The notes beneath the pieces were generated by a model. That model searched no databases, was not told where the DNA came from, and worked only from the letters and a program-made list of their open reading frames with translations. Shown here piece by piece: positions 60,761 through 64,000 of a DNA stretch of 64,000 nucleotides. Origin of the DNA: Mobiluncus porci (GTDB lineage Bacteria > Actinomycetota > Actinomycetes > Actinomycetales > Actinomycetaceae). The first letter of the stretch is position 1, and every line of letters starts with the position of its first letter. The translations under genes were made by a program, and so were the position numbers. The stretch spans positions 1 through 64,000 of the forward strand of contig NZ_VUMY01000013.1 in assembly GCF_009695935.1 (NCBI RefSeq), read 5' to 3'.

Positions 60761-63700
60761 CTATGTGAGATGCCTCACATTTGACTTGGGAAAGAGGAGA
60801 GGGGAAAGTCCTTTTTCGTCACTAAAAATAGCCGGAAAATTGGTTGTGACCTGGAGTTTTCGAAGTGTCTCCGGATCGGTTTGGAAGGATGAGGCCAAGC
60901 GGTGACGCACCTCCGCCGATTTGCTTAAAGCGAGAATGTTCGTTCTCGAAATGGCAAAGCGAGGGGGGAGCTTTGTTAAATTCTTCGAAAAAGTCCCAGG
61001 TGAAACCAGTTCTAGAATTGTCACGTCAAAGTTCAGCATCTTCTCAAATGACTCCCAGAAATTTCTCAGATTAGACTGGTTGTGTTCGGAATTGGATACT
61101 ACCAGGAGAGTTTTCCCCTTATTCTGTTCAACTTCGTAACTTTCGACATCTTGGATGACATAACCAAGGCGGCGATATTCGCGCTTCAATTGAGACACCA
61201 ACCCCCGTAAAATCGCAGCATCCTCAACCTGCCAATATCTTTGGGGCGAGAAGGTGGCCCAGTCATTGCGCTCGCTAGCCCATCCGAGAGTCACGGCATT
61301 TTCGAATTGCGGGATATCGGCGGGGCCAAGATCCCGCGGCAGTTCCGCCAGCAGCTGTGACAACCCGCGGCGCTCTAATGGGGAGGACGACGTGACAGCC
61401 CTTGCTGAACTCGGCAGACCCACCTGCGCCTCCACACAAGTCCCGTCAAACTGCCACACCCCACGCCCCGGGGCAACAGTCGAAGGCAACACCTCAGCCA
61501 AACGCACCCGCGTCCCCACTGCCTCGATCCCGCCGGTATGAAGATCCACCGTGTCGCGAGGCATCAAAACGAAACGCTCGGAGGCGAGCGTACCCCACGA
61601 GGATCTGCCGACTGAAAGCGGAGCGCTAAAAGCCACACGGTAGCCGCCCGCTCCCGCACCGCTAAGAAATCCTTCCAAACGTTTATTGCCCTGACCGGGA
61701 CTGATACGTTCGAAAGCGTCCGCAACTAAGTCAGCGCGATCCAGCAAAACCGCTACACCCTCCAGGTTCCCTTCGGTTGCCAACACCGCGAGACGATCTA
61801 GTTGCCACAGGTCCTCGGGAGAAAACACCACCCTCTCTCTGGGATCCGCGGCGACGAGGTTAGCAAAATGCTGCGGGGTGGGGGAGACGATGACTAACTG
61901 ATGGGCTTGAATCGCTTCACCAACTGCCAAAGTCAGCAAGCTAGTGGTTCGTCCCGTCCCTGGATTGCCGAAGATGCCGAAGAGGCCCTGAGGCTCGCGC
62001 CACTGCTGAGAGCCGAGTTGTGGCCAGTCGGTAAGGGCAAAAGCGCCGGGTGGAGCGGTGCGGGAATCCGGCAATTCGGGTAGCCAAATTTCGGGGAGTT
62101 TCGAGGTGGTGGCAGTCGGGAAAATCTCCTGGAATCCTCCCCAAGCCTCTTTGATGATCCCAACCGTTTCGGTGGCCCAGGAGCCTGACCCGCACCATGC
62201 CGCTTGCGCCAGACCCTCGTTCAACCCCTCCCAATAGAGACGACCCGGAATCGCGGGCAGCTTTGCCGCGCGAGAGTCTCCCAAAACATCGCTGGAATCG
62301 GCGCCGGTTCTCACGCGAAGCGCGATACGAAGATTCGCGTTGGCAAGGATCTGGCCGTTCACGATTCCGCCCGGCTTCTGGGTGGCGAGAATGAGGTGGA
62401 GCCCGAGAGACCGACCGTGGGTGGCTAGGCGAATCAGGTTTTCCATGACTTCCGGATGATCCATGGCGAGCGCCCGAAACTCGTCAACGACAATCATGAC
62501 GCGGGCAAGACGCTTGCCGGTGAGGTGGAAATAGTGGTCTGTATCTCGCGCACAGACTCTAGCGAGTTCGGTTTCGCGGGCTTTCAAGAAGGCTTGCAAG
62601 GATTGCAGGGCTCTCGCGGTGAGGCGCGGCTGGAGATCTGTCAGCACCCCGTGGACGTGCGGGAGGCGCTCGAGCTCCCCAAACGCTGCCCCACCTTTGT
62701 AATCAATCAGGATAAAACGCAGGTCAGTCGGCGAATATTGCAAAGCGAGCCCCAGGAGCCAAGTCGTCAAGAGTTCGGACTTCCCAGCTCCGGTGGTCCC
62801 CGCGACCAGGGCGTGTGGCCCTTCGGAAACGAGGTCGAGTACCCACGGCGTTCCTTCTCCGGTGAGACCCAGGGTTGTGGTGAGGCCGACCGCGGGGGCG
62901 TTCCAGCGGCTGGTGATGGCCTCCGGGGTGACTTCCCCGAGTAGGTCCGACCCAACCACGCGGGGGAGAGACTCTCCGGGGTCGGGTTCAGCAAGGGCCA
63001 GCTCGGAAGGGTTTGCTTCGAGGGCCATTTTGAGGCTCGCGAACCAAGCCTCTCCCAAACGTCCGCGTTTGGCTTTCAGGTACATGATTCTTTGCGCCCA
63101 GCTCGGAGGTCTTTCGGCGATGACGAGAGCGACTTGGTGATCCGAACATGCAGGAGCGTCTTGAGGCGCGAGGACGCGAATCTCGAGCTTGTATTTGTCG
63201 TTCTCGGTTTTCACCGCTTGCCAGGGCTCGGGATTCTTAGGGCTCAAATATCCCTGACCGTAAAGGAGCGCTTGGCCAACAACCCAGCGCGCGAAACCGG
63301 CGGCTCCCGGGCCAGTTAGGCAAAGATTCTCCCCCGCGGGAAGCTCTAAAATCCGGCGCTTCCAGCGGTTTCCGCTATAGACGCGCAGCGCTGTGGGGTT
63401 CTTCTCGGTTTTCCGAGGGGGAGTGGCCCCCGCGAGCCAGATTCTCTCGGCGGTGGGGACAGAGCGGGCGCGGTGAATCAACCACAGAAGACCAATCAAG
63501 GCGAGAACGCCGATGATAAAGAGGATTCTCCAGCCGATGAAGGCGCCAAGACCGAGCATGAAAACCAGCGGCAGGAGCATGAACCACCTCCACCGTTTCG
63601 ACCCGGGGCGCGGGGCTGGAGGGGGATTGAGACGTAAATCTGTGGGGCGATTCGCTATCCGGAGCCGCGTTTGTCCCAGCAACAAGCTACGTCCGGGCTT

Positions 63701-63991
63701 GAGGCGTATGCCCCGAGCGGTGGGCTCGTCTTTGACGGGGGACGGTTGTCGTTTTGTGCGTCCCCAGAGTCTGGTAGCGCGCAATTTGTGGCGCAAAAAT
63801 GGGGTTTTCCACACTCTATACACAGGGGCAGAATTTGGCAGCGGAACTGCTCGAAGCGTTTTCCCACGCCGGAGGAGTTTCAGATTTTCGCGAGACATAG
63901 TCGGGTCATCAAAGCCGTTCAATCGGCCAAAAATCCCTGGAATCACGGGCAAAACCTGGCCTCGGTTGGGGCCTGATTGCACAATCCACAA
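60761..63991 (-). CDS. FHA/FtsK-SpoIIIE ATPase, EssC/EccC-like (start not certain)
   Basis: At least 1076 residues; the frame is open to the window edge, so the N-terminus may be incomplete. The order is an FHA-like region (FGRLNGFDDPTMSRENLKLL), a second short FHA-like stretch (GIRLKPGRSLLLGQTRLRI), two membrane helices (about 134-172), then an FtsK/SpoIIIE domain with Walker A GTTGAGKS (398-405) and Walker B VMIVVDEFRAL (Asp503, Glu504). A second ATPase-like domain near 670-830 has a degenerate P-loop, GNPGTGRTT. This is the layout of EssC/EccC motors of type VII secretion. No WXG100 substrate gene lies in the window. It reads towards whiB1. Confidence 0.85.
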   Translation of the reverse strand: MWIVQSGPNRGQVLPVIPGIFGRLNGFDDPTMSRENLKLLRRGKTLRAVPLPNSAPVYRVWKTPFLRHKLRATRLWGRTKRQPSPVKDEPTARGIRLKPGRSLLLGQTRLRIANRPTDLRLNPPPAPRPGSKRWRWFMLLPLVFMLGLGAFIGWRILFIIGVLALIGLLWLIHRARSVPTAERIWLAGATPPRKTEKNPTALRVYSGNRWKRRILELPAGENLCLTGPGAAGFARWVVGQALLYGQGYLSPKNPEPWQAVKTENDKYKLEIRVLAPQDAPACSDHQVALVIAERPPSWAQRIMYLKAKRGRLGEAWFASLKMALEANPSELALAEPDPGESLPRVVGSDLLGEVTPEAITSRWNAPAVGLTTTLGLTGEGTPWVLDLVSEGPHALVAGTTGAGKSELLTTWLLGLALQYSPTDLRFILIDYKGGAAFGELERLPHVHGVLTDLQPRLTARALQSLQAFLKARETELARVCARDTDHYFHLTGKRLARVMIVVDEFRALAMDHPEVMENLIRLATHGRSLGLHLILATQKPGGIVNGQILANANLRIALRVRTGADSSDVLGDSRAAKLPAIPGRLYWEGLNEGLAQAAWCGSGSWATETVGIIKEAWGGFQEIFPTATTSKLPEIWLPELPDSRTAPPGAFALTDWPQLGSQQWREPQGLFGIFGNPGTGRTTSLLTLAVGEAIQAHQLVIVSPTPQHFANLVAADPRERVVFSPEDLWQLDRLAVLATEGNLEGVAVLLDRADLVADAFERISPGQGNKRLEGFLSGAGAGGYRVAFSAPLSVGRSSWGTLASERFVLMPRDTVDLHTGGIEAVGTRVRLAEVLPSTVAPGRGVWQFDGTCVEAQVGLPSSARAVTSSSPLERRGLSQLLAELPRDLGPADIPQFENAVTLGWASERNDWATFSPQRYWQVEDAAILRGLVSQLKREYRRLGYVIQDVESYEVEQNKGKTLLVVSNSEHNQSNLRNFWESFEKMLNFDVTILELVSPGTFSKNLTKLPPRFAISRTNILALSKSAEVRHRLASSFQTDPETLRKLQVTTNFPAIFSDEKGLSPLLFPKSNVRHLT

Positions 63992-64000
63992 TCGGCTCGA

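Noticed and set aside
1-64000. tRNA genes, CRISPR arrays, prophage or transposase genes
   Set aside because: No tRNA T-arm patterns, no regularly spaced repeats and no transposase, integrase or phage structural genes were seen; the repeats present are dispersed hairpins.

Overview
This 64 kb window reads as chromosomal DNA of a moderately high-GC actinobacterium. The markers are a Pup-ligation locus (arc, dop, pup, pafA), a WhiB1-type iron-sulfur regulator, a PdtaS-type histidine kinase, polyphosphate glucokinase, a MapB-like methionine aminopeptidase, leaderless genes and GTG/TTG starts. The arginine-degradation genes and the absence of 20S proteasome genes between pup and pafA suggest an Actinomycetaceae member, perhaps Mobiluncus-like; the genus is a guess. 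No tRNA, rRNA, CRISPR array or complete insertion sequence was seen.

Layout. 0-5 kb: the end of an ornithine carbamoyltransferase gene, carbamate kinase, a glycine-amidinotransferase-like enzyme and two transporters. 5-10.7 kb: the proteasome-less pupylation locus and a TetR regulator. 10.7-22.6 kb: housekeeping genes (M20 hydrolase, Nif3-like protein, a coiled-coil protein whose zinc ribbon has lost its cysteines, RNase P RNA, ppgK, map, panB, a C69 dipeptidase, pheST). 22.6-24.9 kb: an accessory patch with a UcpA-like dehydrogenase and an AbiEi/DUF559-like protein among three copies of a hairpin repeat. 25-30 kb: phosphofructokinase, a NifX-like protein, a DUF1287 protein and a large kinase-phosphatase-RNA ligase. 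30-39.2 kb: arginine biosynthesis (argC, a lipid kinase, argJ, argB, argD, argR, argG, argH) with no argF. 39.3-48 kb: a 39-residue protein, msrA, a Nudix hydrolase, OPT and alanine/sodium transporters, tyrS and an aldehyde dehydrogenase.

48-56.4 kb is the most accessory-looking stretch. A two-component system diverges from a set of secreted or membrane proteins: a small signal-peptide product with an apparent frameshift, a cysteine-rich lipoprotein, a membrane-anchored peptidoglycan-binding protein, an ABC ATPase and permease, a secreted C39-like peptidase and an AT-rich lipoprotein. A 14-bp palindrome precedes both the small peptide and the peptidase, which suggests co-regulation. The window ends with folA-thyA, a DUF2505 protein, a PdtaS-like kinase, whiB1 and an EssC-like FHA/FtsK ATPase that runs to the window edge.

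Themes: arginine is both degraded and made here, and the only ornithine carbamoyltransferase visible belongs to the degradative side. At least three families of intergenic hairpin repeats are dispersed through the window. Four genes share a TAGNNT-N6-start arrangement that implies leaderless transcripts.
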